From: Bacteroidales bacterium
Lineage (GTDB): Bacteria; Bacteroidota; Bacteroidia; Bacteroidales; Tenuifilaceae
NCBI GenBank assembly: GCA_025361485.1
Contig: JANYLA010000117.1
Span: forward strand, 1 to 64,000
Length of the DNA stretch: 64,000 bases
Reading direction: 5' to 3'
Part shown: positions 38,175 to 47,764 of the stretch, one piece after another
How the letters are laid out: the number at the start of each line of letters is the position of its first letter
How positions within the stretch are numbered: position 1 is the stretch's first letter
The notes under the pieces: generated by a model
What the model was told of the DNA's origin: nothing
Database searches by the model: none
Seen by the model: only the letters and a program-made list of their open reading frames with translations
Translations under genes and position numbers: made by a program

Positions 38175-38210
38175 GTGGTAAAAAGTGGGAGGATGTGGTT
38201 TGAAGTGGGA
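38175..38210 (+). promoter_or_regulatory. Putative MraZ operator: four direct repeats with 10-bp spacing
   Basis: GTGGTA, GTGGGA, GTGGTT and GTGGGA start at 38175, 38185, 38195 and 38205, exactly one helical turn apart. MraZ is known to bind TGGGN repeats spaced by five bases upstream of mraZ, so this is a strong candidate for autoregulation of the dcw operon. The last repeats overlap the promoter-like element. Confidence 0.65.
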
Positions 38211-38228
38211 ATTATTTGTATACTTTTA
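38199..38228 (+). promoter_or_regulatory. Promoter-like sequence for the dcw operon
   Basis: TTTG at 38199-38202, 18 bases, then TACTTTTA at 38221-38228 fits the Bacteroidota promoter consensus with one mismatch. It lies inside and just after the MraZ repeats. It would give a leader of about 210 bases that includes the octamer/palindrome insertion. Confidence 0.4.
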
Positions 38229-38276
38229 CCTTTTGAAATAAAATGGGTTAGGTGTAAGATAAACAAGGAGTTGAAG

Positions 38277-38395
38277 ATGGAATAATGCCTGCCTGCCTGC
38301 CGGTAGGCAGGGAACAGTGGAATAATGGAAGAGATCAAAGTATGAGCATGGGTTTAAAGACCCATCATTCCAATATTCCAACATTCCAATCCACT
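38277..38395. repeat. Octamer-repeat element without an ORF in the mraZ leader
   Basis: The left part holds TGGAATAATG and TGGAATAATGGAA units. Between them sits the palindrome CCTGCCTGCCGGTAGGCAGG (around 38289-38311). The right part (38382-38392 and nearby) is the inverted form (ATTCCAATATTCCAACATTCC), preceded by a second palindrome (ATGGGTTTAAAGACCCAT). The same octamer arrays flank the four-helix-bundle gene between murG and murC. Confidence 0.55.
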
Positions 38396-38447
38396 TCAAA
38401 GAGTAGGAACAAGAACTTGCATTAAACCATAAATAATAGTTAGTAGC

Positions 38448-38912
38448 ATGTCATCATTTATAGGCGATTATGGTTGTAAGGTTGACGAGAAGGGCAGAGT
38501 GCTCTTCCCAGCAGCTTTTAAGAAGCAGATAGCATCTGCCTCGCCCGATCGCTTTGTGGTGAAAAAGGATATTTTCGAGAGCTGTTTGGTGCTCTTCCCC
38601 ATCGAGGAGTGGGAGCGTCAGAACACCCTTATCCGTAAGAATACAAACCCCTATAACAAAGAGCATAACAAGTTTTTGCGCGAGTTTTACCGCGGCACCG
38701 CTGAGGTTACGCTCGATTCAAACAGCCGTTTGCTGTTACCAAAACGATTACTCGATTTGGTGGGCGCCGAGCGCGATTTAATCCTTGCCGGAATGGATGG
38801 CAAGATTGAAATTTGGGCTAAAGATAAGTACGAGGGGGTTCGAACAGGAGAGGATGATTTTGCCCAGCTTGCTGAAAAGATAATGGGTTCAACGATTATA
38901 CGAGATGAGTAA
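38448..38912 (+). CDS. mraZ: MraZ transcriptional regulator of the dcw cluster
   Basis: The 154-aa protein carries two MraZ/AbrB-like domains: GDYGCKVDEKGRVLFPAAFKK at the start and TAEVTLDSNSRLLLPKRLLDLVG in the second half. MraZ binds GTGG-type repeats at its own promoter and represses or tunes the division cluster. Its stop and the rsmH start overlap as TAATG, so they are translationally coupled. Confidence 0.95.
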   Translation: MSSFIGDYGCKVDEKGRVLFPAAFKKQIASASPDRFVVKKDIFESCLVLFPIEEWERQNTLIRKNTNPYNKEHNKFLREFYRGTAEVTLDSNSRLLLPKRLLDLVGAERDLILAGMDGKIEIWAKDKYEGVRTGEDDFAQLAEKIMGSTIIRDE

Positions 38913-39808
38913 TGGCCTACCACGTACCGGTTCTGCTTCACGAAAGCATAGAAGGGCTTGATATAAAGCCTAATGGCACCTACGTTGACCTCACTTTTGG
39001 TGGGGGAGGTCATTCCACCGAAATACTCAAACATCTTAACAAGGGCAGACTTATCGCATTCGATCAGGATGAGGAGGCGCTTGCCAACGCCATCGACGAT
39101 AAGCGCTTTACGCTAATCCGCAGCAACTTCCGGTTCTTTAGGAATTTCCTTAAGTACCACAACATCAATACGGTGGATGGTATTCTAGCCGATTTGGGCG
39201 TTTCGTCGCACCACTTCGATAGCCCCGAGCGGGGTTTTTCGTTCCGTTTTGAGGGTCCGCTGGATATGCGGATGAACCAAAAGCAGAAGATTTCGGCCAA
39301 GACCGTGGTGAATGGTTATAGCCCTGAGGATTTATCAAAGGTTTTCACTCTATACGGCGAGCTACCCAACGCTAAACGTTTGGCCAACGCCATTTGTCAA
39401 GCACGCAGTGCAAAGGAGATCGATACGGTTGAGCAGCTATACGAGTTGCTAAAGCCGATGTTCCCTTTTAAAACGGAGAATAAGATGTTGGCTCAGGTTT
39501 TTCAGGCAATCCGTATTGAGGTGAATCAGGAGATGGCGGTGCTTGAGCAGATGCTTCTCAACGCCACGAAGTGCCTTAAAACCGATGGTCGATTGGTGGT
39601 TATATCGTACCATTCGCTCGAGGATAGGTTGGTGAAGAACTATTTCCGTTCCGGAAATTTTGAGGGCAACCTCGATAAGGATTTCTACGGAAATGTTACA
39701 ACTCCCTACGAGCAGATAAACAGAAAGGTGATTGTTCCCTCCGAGGAGGAGCTAGAAATAAATAGCCGAGCACGCAGTGCAAAGCTAAGAATTGGTAAAA
39801 AGCTATGA
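38912..39808 (+). CDS. rsmH: 16S rRNA (cytosine1402-N4)-methyltransferase
   Basis: The canonical 298-aa RsmH in the dcw position: SAM site DLTFGGGGHSTEIL, then ADLGVSSHHFDSPERGFSF, GPLDMRMN, QAIRIEVNQE and YHSLEDRLVKN. It methylates C1402 in the ribosomal P site. It overlaps mraZ by one base and ftsL by four. A second long-form RsmH is encoded at 18950-19999. Confidence 0.96.
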   Translation: MAYHVPVLLHESIEGLDIKPNGTYVDLTFGGGGHSTEILKHLNKGRLIAFDQDEEALANAIDDKRFTLIRSNFRFFRNFLKYHNINTVDGILADLGVSSHHFDSPERGFSFRFEGPLDMRMNQKQKISAKTVVNGYSPEDLSKVFTLYGELPNAKRLANAICQARSAKEIDTVEQLYELLKPMFPFKTENKMLAQVFQAIRIEVNQEMAVLEQMLLNATKCLKTDGRLVVISYHSLEDRLVKNYFRSGNFEGNLDKDFYGNVTTPYEQINRKVIVPSEEELEINSRARSAKLRIGKKL

Positions 39809-40179
39809 GCGAGAAAGACGAAACGGTAGAGTTTATTGAGGAGAAGCCCGAGCAACCCAAGGGAAAGAAATCGAATGTTGGGGTTAAGGATTTTCTTACA
39901 GGTAGCATCCTTACCACCGAATCGGTTTCGAAACAGTTTCCTTACATCCTGTTTCTGGCGTTTCTGGCGTTTTTTTATATCGGTAATCGCTACAGGTACG
40001 AGAAGCTGTTCAAGAAGGAGAAGAAATTACAGATTGAGGTTCGTAACCTACGTGCCGAGTCGATTACAACCGCATCGAAGCTGATGTTTATTAGCAAGCA
40101 ATCGGAGGTGGCAAAAATATGCGAGGAGAGGGGTTTGGGGTTGAAGGAGAGCGTTGTTCCGCCGAAGAAGATAAAGTAG
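39805..40179 (+). CDS. ftsL: FtsL-like division protein
   Basis: The 124-aa product is a bitopic membrane protein: a charged cytoplasmic N-terminus of about 45 residues, one helix (YILFLAFLAFFYIG) and a periplasmic coiled coil (EKKLQIEVRNLRAESI) with SKQSEVAKICEERGLGL at the end. This and its location between rsmH and ftsI fit the Bacteroidota FtsL form. It overlaps rsmH by ATGA. Confidence 0.85.
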   Translation: MSEKDETVEFIEEKPEQPKGKKSNVGVKDFLTGSILTTESVSKQFPYILFLAFLAFFYIGNRYRYEKLFKKEKKLQIEVRNLRAESITTASKLMFISKQSEVAKICEERGLGLKESVVPPKKIK

Positions 40180-40240
40180 TTGACAGTTCACAGTTGACAG
40201 GAAGAAGTGGCAAGAGATAAGCGACAAGCAACAAGAATAG
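40180..40240. repeat. Degenerate GACAAG/TGACAG repeats between ftsL and ftsI
   Basis: The 104-base gap starts with TTGACAGTTCACAGTTGACAG and goes on to GCGACAAGCAACAAG. These resemble longer arrays at 46464-46575 and 52930-52975. No ORF, no clear hairpin. Confidence 0.45.
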
Positions 40241-40283
40241 TTTATTAAGTCTGATGTCTAGCATCTAAAGTCTAAAAGAAAGA

Positions 40284-42398
40284 ATGTCGATAAAGAAGGA
40301 GATATTGGTTCGGGTGGCGTTGGTGTACTTAATTTTTGTACTCCTTGGGTTTGCCATTATTGCCAAAATCATCTATATACAAGTGGTTGAGGGGAACAAA
40401 TGGCGCGAGGTGGCTAAAACTATTACGTTCAAGGATATTACCATTGAACCCAATCGGGGCGATATTTTCTCATACGATGGCAGAGTCCTTGCCACATCGG
40501 TACCTTACTTTGAAATCCGCATGGATCTTAAGGCCGCAGGCCTAACCAACGAAGTTTTCGGAGAAAAGATTGATTCGCTTGCTTTGTGCCTTTCCAAATT
40601 TTATGGCGATAAATCAGCAAAAGCGTATCGCTCAGAACTTGTGAATGCCCGTAAATCGGGTCGTAATCGACGATTCTTCGAAGTTGGTGATAGAGAGATT
40701 GATTATGTGGAGCTGCAAAAGGTTAAGAAATTTCCGCTTTTCCGCATGGGTTTGAATAAAGGGGGATTTATTCCTGTTCAGATTAACCGTCGGATTTTAC
40801 CACATCAAACATTGGCGCAACGAACCATTGGGAATGTCAACGATGGAGGTGTGGCAGTGGGAATCGAGGGCGCATTCAACTATGCGCTAAAGGGGAAGAC
40901 AGGCGTTAGCCTTTTACAACGGGTTCCTGGCAATACTTGGATTGATGTGAATAGCCCTAATCAGGTTGACCCTGAGAATGGCCTCGATGTGGTTACAACC
41001 ATCGATGTCGATTTACAGGATTTAGCCGAAAATGCTCTGCATAAGCAGCTCGAAAAGCATGGTGCCGGTTGGGGAACAGTAATCCTCATGGAGGTAAAAA
41101 CAGGTGAAATAAAAGCTATTGCCAACCTAAAACGCGATGAGGATGGGGTTTACTCCGAGGCCTATAACTACGCTATCGGTGAGAGCGCCGAACCTGGATC
41201 GACATTTAAAATAGCTTCGCTCATTGCTCTGCTTGAGGATGGCTACATTCATATGGATGATATGGTGAATACCGGCAATGGTAAACTTAAGATTCATGAC
41301 CGAGTTCTTACCGATTCTGACGAGAAGGGTCATGGTAAAATAACCGCCAAGCAAGTATTTGAATTATCTTCTAATATTGGGGTTGCAATGCTTGTAATGA
41401 AGTACTATACTGGCAAAGAGGAAAGTTTTATTGATCACCTATATAAAATGAAACTTAATCAACCTCTCAACCTAGAGATTCAGGGAGAGGTTGCACCATA
41501 TATTAAATACCCACACCAGAAATATTGGTCAGGTCTTTCGCTTCCACTGATGAGCATTGGTTACGAGGTAAAGCTAACACCACTTCAGATATTAACCTTT
41601 TACAACGCCATAGCCAACGATGGAACCATGGTAAAACCACATCTTATTAAGGCGTTGGTAAATCATGGTGAAACCATACAAACTTTTGGAACCGAAGTTC
41701 TCTGCTCACCAATCTGCTCAAGTTCAACGCTCGCAAAGGTTCGCGATGTGCTTGAGGGGGTTGTAAGGGTTGGAACTGCAAAGAATTTAAGTAATAATCG
41801 GTATAAAATTGCAGGGAAAACAGGAACTGCGCAGATTTCAAAGGGTAAGAAGGGATACAAAGTTGGAGGTACAAGCTACAGGGCATCCTTTGTGGGATAT
41901 TTCCCTGCCGATGACCCAAAGTATTCCTGTATTGTGGTAGTGAACTCGCCATCAAAAAGCGTTTACTATGGTAATGTGGTTGCTGGGCCAATCTTTAAGG
42001 AGATATCCGATAAGGTTTTTGCAACGAGCAGCGAGTGGTTTCCAACCGTTAAGGATGTTGAACTGACCGATATGCCAACCTCAAAAAATGGTTACAAGCA
42101 GCATATCGAGGAGGTTTTGGATGAGCTGGATATCCCAGTAAAGAATAATTCGAAGAAATCAAACTGGGTATCGGTTATCAGAGCAGATGATGAGGTTGAA
42201 CTGAACGATAAGAATGTAATAAAGAATTTAGTCCCCGATGTAAAAGGGATGTGTATAAAGGATGCTCTTTTCTTACTAGAAAACGCTGGGTTAAAAGTGC
42301 AAGTTAAAGGCATGGGAGTAGTAAAGAGTCAGTCGATTACCGCTGGTAGCAAAGCGAGTCGCGGACAAAGTATTTTACTTGAAATGGGTACGAGCTAA
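40284..42398 (+). CDS. ftsI: Septal peptidoglycan transpeptidase FtsI (class B PBP) with PASTA domain
   Basis: The 704-aa protein has an N-terminal membrane anchor (residues ~12-32), a pedestal domain with RGDIFSYDGRVLATS, and a transpeptidase domain. The catalytic triad motifs are SxxK at Ser306 (STFK), SSN in ELSSNIG and KTG at Lys512 (GKTGTAQ). A PASTA domain (VPDVKGMCIKDALFLLENAGLK) ends the protein. It cross-links septal peptidoglycan with FtsW. It abuts murE with no gap. Confidence 0.95.
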   Translation: MSIKKEILVRVALVYLIFVLLGFAIIAKIIYIQVVEGNKWREVAKTITFKDITIEPNRGDIFSYDGRVLATSVPYFEIRMDLKAAGLTNEVFGEKIDSLALCLSKFYGDKSAKAYRSELVNARKSGRNRRFFEVGDREIDYVELQKVKKFPLFRMGLNKGGFIPVQINRRILPHQTLAQRTIGNVNDGGVAVGIEGAFNYALKGKTGVSLLQRVPGNTWIDVNSPNQVDPENGLDVVTTIDVDLQDLAENALHKQLEKHGAGWGTVILMEVKTGEIKAIANLKRDEDGVYSEAYNYAIGESAEPGSTFKIASLIALLEDGYIHMDDMVNTGNGKLKIHDRVLTDSDEKGHGKITAKQVFELSSNIGVAMLVMKYYTGKEESFIDHLYKMKLNQPLNLEIQGEVAPYIKYPHQKYWSGLSLPLMSIGYEVKLTPLQILTFYNAIANDGTMVKPHLIKALVNHGETIQTFGTEVLCSPICSSSTLAKVRDVLEGVVRVGTAKNLSNNRYKIAGKTGTAQISKGKKGYKVGGTSYRASFVGYFPADDPKYSCIVVVNSPSKSVYYGNVVAGPIFKEISDKVFATSSEWFPTVKDVELTDMPTSKNGYKQHIEEVLDELDIPVKNNSKKSNWVSVIRADDEVELNDKNVIKNLVPDVKGMCIKDALFLLENAGLKVQVKGMGVVKSQSITAGSKASRGQSILLEMGTS

Positions 42399-43856
42399 AT
42401 GAAGAAGTTAGGACAAATACTATCGGCAAATGCTGCATTGGAGGTTATTGGAAACCTCGATGTAATGGTGAACAATCTTACGTTTGACTCCCGTCAAGTG
42501 GTTAAGGGTTCATGCTTTATTGCCGTTAAGGGGACACAATCCGATGGACATAGCTTTATCGATAAGGCCATTGAGTTGGGTGCTGTTGCCATTGTGTGTG
42601 AGGTTTTACCCGAAAGCAAAGTTAAAGGAACTAGCTATGTAAAGGTTAAGGATACTAGCGAAGTGCTAGGTATAATAGCAACCTCATTCTACGATAATCC
42701 ATCTCAAAAAATTAAGTTGATTGGAATAACCGGAACAAACGGTAAGACTACAACGGTAACGCTTCTATATCGATTATTCAATAAACTCGGATTCAAATCT
42801 GGTTTACTTTCAACTGTTGTAAACTTTATAGGCGACGAGGAGATTCCTGCAACGCATACCACACCTGATGCTATTCAGTTGAATAAGCTACTTGCACAGA
42901 TGGTCGAAGCGGGCTGTACCCATTGCTTTATGGAGGTTAGCTCGCATGCCATTGTTCAAAATCGCATTGCGGGATTGAAATTTGCCGGAGCACTCTTCTC
43001 AAATATTACGCACGACCATCTCGATTATCATAAAACGTTCGAAGAATATCTAAAGGCTAAAAAGAGATTCTTCGACCTTCTACCTAATGATGCTTTTGCG
43101 CTTATCAATATCGATGACCGGAATGGTCGGGTAATGGTTCAGAATACCGCAGCAAAGGTGAGCAGCTACTCCTTGCGGAGTATGGCCAACTTCAAGTGCA
43201 AGGTGATTGAGAATCATTTTGATGGAATGCTTCTAAATCTCGATTCCATTGAGGTTTGGACCCGTTTGGTTGGTGGTTTTAATGCTTATAATATTTTGGC
43301 AATATACTCAGCAGCCCGTTTACTCGGTGTTGAGCGCGATACCGTTTTAACTGAGCTAAGCAGCATGACTGCCGTTTCAGGAAGGTTTGAGCACATGAAA
43401 TCTCCCAAAGGGATTAATGTAGTAGTAGACTATGCTCACACCCCCGATGCGCTGCAGAATGTGATTGATACAATAAATGAAATTAGGAACCCTGATAATA
43501 AGTTGATATCGGTGGTTGGTGCTGGTGGAAACCGCGATAAGACTAAAAGACCTGTGATGGCAAAGGTTGCGGTTGAGGGTAGCGGTATGGTTGTACTTAC
43601 TTCTGATAATCCACGGTTCGAAGAGCCTGAAGATATTCTTAAGGATATGAAAGCAGGTATCGAACCATCGATGGTGGGTAAGGTTTTAACCATCGTTGAC
43701 CGAAAAGAGGCTATTCGCACGGCATACATGCTTGCCAATGCTGGTGATGTTGTTTTGGTGGCTGGCAAGGGTCACGAGAACTATCAAGAAATTAAAGGCG
43801 TTAAGCATCATTTTGATGACAAAGAAGTGATAGAAGAAATTTTTAAAACTTTATAA
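42399..43856 (+). CDS. murE: UDP-MurNAc-tripeptide synthetase, meso-diaminopimelate type
   Basis: The 485-aa ligase has the Mur P-loop TGTNGKTT (residues 111-118), TTPDAIQL, the MEVSSHA block and [10 protein letters not shown]. The [10 protein letters not shown] motif indicates that it adds meso-diaminopimelate rather than lysine, so the wall is of the DAP type. It starts immediately after the ftsI stop and is followed by mraY after one base. Confidence 0.96.
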   Translation: MKKLGQILSANAALEVIGNLDVMVNNLTFDSRQVVKGSCFIAVKGTQSDGHSFIDKAIELGAVAIVCEVLPESKVKGTSYVKVKDTSEVLGIIATSFYDNPSQKIKLIGITGTNGKTTTVTLLYRLFNKLGFKSGLLSTVVNFIGDEEIPATHTTPDAIQLNKLLAQMVEAGCTHCFMEVSSHAIVQNRIAGLKFAGALFSNITHDHLDYHKTFEEYLKAKKRFFDLLPNDAFALINIDDRNGRVMVQNTAAKVSSYSLRSMANFKCKVIENHFDGMLLNLDSIEVWTRLVGGFNAYNILAIYSAARLLGVERDTVLTELSSMTAVSGRFEHMKSPKGINVVVDYAHTPDALQNVIDTINEIRNPDNKLISVVGAGGNRDKTKRPVMAKVAVEGSGMVVLTSDNPRFEEPEDILKDMKAGIEPSMVGKVLTIVDRKEAIRTAYMLANAGDVVLVAGKGHENYQEIKGVKHHFDDKEVIEEIFKTL

Positions 43857-43857
43857 G

Positions 43858-45108
43858 ATGATATACTTCTTATTCCAATATCTCGACATGGTCAGCTTCC
43901 CAGGAGCAGGGATGTTTCAATACATTTCGTTTCGGTCAGCGATGGCATTCATAACATCGATGGGAATCTCATTAATCTTTGGAAAAAGGATTATCAGACT
44001 ACTTCAGAAAAAGCAGATTGGTGAGGAGATTCGTGATTTGGGCTTGGAGGGTCAGATGCAAAAGAAGGGAACACCAACAATGGGAGGTCTCATCATACTT
44101 GCCGCAACCATTTTACCTGTTCTTCTTTTCAGCGATTTGATGAATATTTATGTTATAATAATGGTTGTTACAACCCTTTGGCTAGGTACTGTTGGCTTTG
44201 CCGATGATTACATCAAAGTATTTAAAAAGAATAAGGAGGGTCTATCGGGTCGATTTAAGATTCTTGGACAAATATCTTTAGGTTTATTCGTTGGACTTGC
44301 AATGTATATGAGCCCTGGGATTGTAATCCGCGAGAGGGTTGTGCATCATAATCCTTCGATTGGAACTGAAATAGTTATTAATAAAGATAACTCAGCCCGA
44401 AAGCAAGTAATCTTAGGACCAAGAGAGAAGACCACAAAAACAACAATTCCTTTCTTTAAGAACAACGAGTTTGATTATAAATACCTTATTCCTTTCGATG
44501 GGAACTTGGGCAAAATCCTTACTTGGTTAGTATTTATAGTTGGTGTAATTCTTATAGTAACTGCAGTTTCAAACGGTGCTAACCTTACCGATGGAATGGA
44601 TGGTTTGGCCACGGGGGTGTCGGCAATTATAGCGACAACGCTTGGGATATTCGCGTATCTCGGGGGTAACGTTATTTATGCTGAATATTTGAATATCATG
44701 TACATCCCAAGCACAGGGGAGTTGGTGGTATTTATGAGCGCATTTATTGGCGCTGCTGTTGGATTTCTCTGGTATAATAGCTATCCCGCACAAGTTTTTA
44801 TGGGCGATACAGGAAGTTTGGCCATTGGCGGCATGATTGCAGTATTCGCAATTCTTATCCGTAAGGAGCTTTTGATTCCTATTCTTTGTGGAATCTTCTT
44901 CGTCGAAAATCTATCGGTAGTAATGCAGGTAAGCTACTTCAAGCATACAAGAAAGAAGTATGGCGAAGGGCGAAGAATCTTCCTTATGGCACCATTGCAT
45001 CATCATTATCAAAAAAAGGGATATCCCGAACCCAAAATCGTAACCCGATTCTGGATTGTGGCTATTCTATTGGCAGTAATCACTGTTGTAACGCTTAAGA
45101 TTCGCTAA
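43858..45108 (+). CDS. mraY: Phospho-MurNAc-pentapeptide translocase
   Basis: The 416-aa membrane enzyme makes lipid I on undecaprenyl phosphate. It has about ten helices and the family motifs: [31 protein letters not shown] (catalytic Asp pair), [10 protein letters not shown] and [11 protein letters not shown] long insertion of about 60 residues after YMSPGI (residues ~160-215) makes it longer than the typical 360 aa; such insertions are common in Bacteroidota. Confidence 0.96.
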   Translation: MIYFLFQYLDMVSFPGAGMFQYISFRSAMAFITSMGISLIFGKRIIRLLQKKQIGEEIRDLGLEGQMQKKGTPTMGGLIILAATILPVLLFSDLMNIYVIIMVVTTLWLGTVGFADDYIKVFKKNKEGLSGRFKILGQISLGLFVGLAMYMSPGIVIRERVVHHNPSIGTEIVINKDNSARKQVILGPREKTTKTTIPFFKNNEFDYKYLIPFDGNLGKILTWLVFIVGVILIVTAVSNGANLTDGMDGLATGVSAIIATTLGIFAYLGGNVIYAEYLNIMYIPSTGELVVFMSAFIGAAVGFLWYNSYPAQVFMGDTGSLAIGGMIAVFAILIRKELLIPILCGIFFVENLSVVMQVSYFKHTRKKYGEGRRIFLMAPLHHHYQKKGYPEPKIVTRFWIVAILLAVITVVTLKIR

Positions 45109-45128
45109 AACAAACAAACCAAAAAGAG

Positions 45129-46463
45129 ATGAAGAGAATTGTAATTCTTGGAGGTGGGGAAAGTGGAGCAGGTGCAGCAGTGCTAGCTCACAAAAAAGGC
45201 TTTGATGTTTATGTATCAGACTTTGGACCCATTAAGCCACTGTACAAGGAGCTGCTCAACAAGCATCAAATCCTTTGGGAGGAGAGCAAGCACACTGAGG
45301 AACTGATTCTCAATGCCGATGAGATAATCAAAAGCCCTGGCATTCCCGATAAAGCCCCAATTATCTATAAGATTAGAGAGGCTGGAATTCCAATAATCTC
45401 CGAGATTGAGTTTGGTAGCAGGTATACTAAGGCGAAGAAGGTTTGTATAACCGGAAGCAATGGCAAAACAACCACTACATCGCTTATCTTTCATATGATG
45501 CAGAAGGCGGGTTTGAATGTTGGATTAGCCGGAAATATTGGTGATAGTTTTGCATTGCAGGTTGCTGAGAACGAGTTCGATTACTATGTAATTGAATTGA
45601 GCAGTTTCCAACTTGATAATATGTATGAATTCAAGGCTGATATAGCCATTTTACTAAATATTACACCTGATCATCTTGATAGGTACGATTATAAGATGCA
45701 GAACTACGTTGAGTCGAAGTTCAGGATTACCCGCAATTTAGCCGAAGACGATTGCTTTATCTTCTGTTCCGATGATGATGTTACTGTTGAGCAGCTTAAA
45801 CGCATTGTGCTAAGAGCGCAGCAGCTGCCGTTCTCGCAGCAGACAAAGATTAGTCAGGCCGCTTGGGTGGAGAACGACCATATCTATGTAAACTACGATA
45901 ATAGCGATTTTGTAATGTCCATTCAAGAACTTTCGTTGAAAGGGAAGCACAATATTTATAACTCTATGGCAGCAGGACTTGCGGGGCATGTTCTGAAAAT
46001 TCGCAAGGATATTATCCGCGAGAGCCTTTCCGATTTTCAAGGGGTTGAGCATCGACTTGAATCGGTTATCAAGGTTCGTGGTGTACAATATATTAATGAT
46101 TCAAAGGCGACAAATATCAACTCAACATGGTATGCTCTTGAGAGCATGGAAACCCCTGTGGTTTGGATTGTAGGAGGTATTGATAAAGGGAACGATTATG
46201 CATCTCTTTTGGAGTTGGTAAAAGCTAAGGTTAAGGCTATCGTCTGCTTGGGTATCGATAACTCGAAGATTCATGCAGCGTTTGGGGATATTGTTCCTGT
46301 AATTGTTGATACACATTCTGCCCCTGAGGCAGTTCAGCAATGCTACAAATTGTCAAGCCCTGGCGATACTGTTTTGCTATCTCCTGCCTGCGCAAGCTTT
46401 GATTTATTTGAAAATTATGAGGATAGGGGAAGGAAGTTTAAAGAGGCTGTAAGAGAGTTATAA
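45129..46463 (+). CDS. murD: UDP-MurNAc-L-alanine:D-glutamate ligase
   Basis: The 444-aa ligase shows the N-terminal LGGGESGAGAA nucleotide fold, P-loop GSNGKTTTT, the ELSSFQLDNMYEF and NITPDHLDRYD blocks and LSPACASFDLFENYEDRGRKFK at the end. It adds D-glutamate in the second step of stem peptide synthesis. It follows mraY by 20 bases. Confidence 0.96.
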   Translation: MKRIVILGGGESGAGAAVLAHKKGFDVYVSDFGPIKPLYKELLNKHQILWEESKHTEELILNADEIIKSPGIPDKAPIIYKIREAGIPIISEIEFGSRYTKAKKVCITGSNGKTTTTSLIFHMMQKAGLNVGLAGNIGDSFALQVAENEFDYYVIELSSFQLDNMYEFKADIAILLNITPDHLDRYDYKMQNYVESKFRITRNLAEDDCFIFCSDDDVTVEQLKRIVLRAQQLPFSQQTKISQAAWVENDHIYVNYDNSDFVMSIQELSLKGKHNIYNSMAAGLAGHVLKIRKDIIRESLSDFQGVEHRLESVIKVRGVQYINDSKATNINSTWYALESMETPVVWIVGGIDKGNDYASLLELVKAKVKAIVCLGIDNSKIHAAFGDIVPVIVDTHSAPEAVQQCYKLSSPGDTVLLSPACASFDLFENYEDRGRKFKEAVREL

Positions 46464-46575
46464 AGCGACAAGTGGTAAGCGACAAGTGAATAAGTTGACA
46501 AGTAATTAAGAAATAAGTGGCAAGTGAAAAGCGACAAGTTAATAAGTAAAAAGTGTGTAAGTAACTTGTAACTAG
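46464..46575. repeat. Array of degenerate GACAAGTG repeats between murD and ftsW
   Basis: Units of about 14-15 bases such as GCGACAAGTGGTAA, GCGACAAGTGAATAA and GTGGCAAGTGAAAA fill the gap. Short stop codons (TAA) recur in every unit. A similar array follows ftsA. Confidence 0.6.
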
Positions 46576-46594
46576 TAACCCGTAACTGATATAA

Positions 46595-47764
46595 ATGGAA
46601 GCGTTATTCGGAAAGTACTTTAAGGGGGATAAGATAATTTGGTTGATAGTAATGTTTCTATCAATCATATCGCTGTTGGCTATCTACAGCTCAACGGGTG
46701 CTTTGGCGTATAGATTTCAGGAGGGGAACACCGCTTACTACTTTATAAAGCAATTCGTATTTATAGGCATTGGGCTAGCCCTTGTGTTCATTGTGCATAT
46801 GATTAACAGTAGGGTTTACGCACCAATATCCAAAGGATTACTTCTTATATCAATACCATTGTTGCTTTTTACTCTTGTATTTGGAGCAAGCTTAAATTCA
46901 GCCGCACGATGGTTGGCCATTCCTGGGTTGGGTGTTACCATTCAAACCTCTGATATAGCCAAGATGGCTTTGGTTATGTACGTTGCCAATATTCTATCGC
47001 AACGACAAAACGAGATTAAAGATTTAAAGAAGGCTTTTATACCAATTGTTGCGCCTGTTGCGCTCATATGCTTGCTGATTCTACCTGCCAACTTCTCAAC
47101 TGCAATGATGCTCGGTCTAACCTGTTGGTTACTGATGCTTATTGGTCGAATCAGTTTAAAGCAACTTTTTGGATTCACAGGATTAGCGGTAGTTCTATTG
47201 GTCATATTTATAGTCATTGCATTGCAGCTCAAAACGGTAAACCGTGTGCAAACATGGAAGCATCGTATTGAGAATTTCTCAAGCGATGATGATGGAGATG
47301 GTAACTTTCAGGTTAACCAATCGAAAATTGCAATTGCAACGGGTGGAATTATTGGGAAAGGTCCTGGGAATAGTACCCAAAGGAATTTCCTACCACACCC
47401 TTACTCCGATTTTATTTTTGCAATTATAGTTGAAGAGTACGGATTAATAGGTGGTGTCGCGGTATTGCTCTTGTATCTAATTCTGCTTTTCCGAGCAGGT
47501 GTGATAGTCAAAAAGGCCAACCGAACGTTTCCGGCGTTTCTTGCCATTGGGCTTGCATTACTTCTAGTTTTGCAGGCGATGGTCAATATGTGCGTGGCAG
47601 TAAATCTTATCCCTGTAACAGGGCAGCCATTGCCGTTAGTCAGTATGGGAGGAACATCACTATTTTTTACAAGTGCAGCATTTGGAATTATATTAAGTAT
47701 AAGTCGAACACAAGGTAAAACAGAACTATTCGATGGAGAAGAAGAGTCTAAAGATAATAGTTAG
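46595..47764 (+). CDS. ftsW: SEDS peptidoglycan polymerase FtsW
   Basis: The 389-aa protein has about ten helices and SEDS landmarks: STGALAYRF in the first loop, RWLAIPGLG, a YSDFIFAIIVEEYGLIGG block and the C-terminal GQPLPLVSMGGTSL motif. It polymerises lipid II at the septum with FtsI. It overlaps murG by 32 bases. Confidence 0.95.
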   Translation: MEALFGKYFKGDKIIWLIVMFLSIISLLAIYSSTGALAYRFQEGNTAYYFIKQFVFIGIGLALVFIVHMINSRVYAPISKGLLLISIPLLLFTLVFGASLNSAARWLAIPGLGVTIQTSDIAKMALVMYVANILSQRQNEIKDLKKAFIPIVAPVALICLLILPANFSTAMMLGLTCWLLMLIGRISLKQLFGFTGLAVVLLVIFIVIALQLKTVNRVQTWKHRIENFSSDDDGDGNFQVNQSKIAIATGGIIGKGPGNSTQRNFLPHPYSDFIFAIIVEEYGLIGGVAVLLLYLILLFRAGVIVKKANRTFPAFLAIGLALLLVLQAMVNMCVAVNLIPVTGQPLPLVSMGGTSLFFTSAAFGIILSISRTQGKTELFDGEEESKDNS

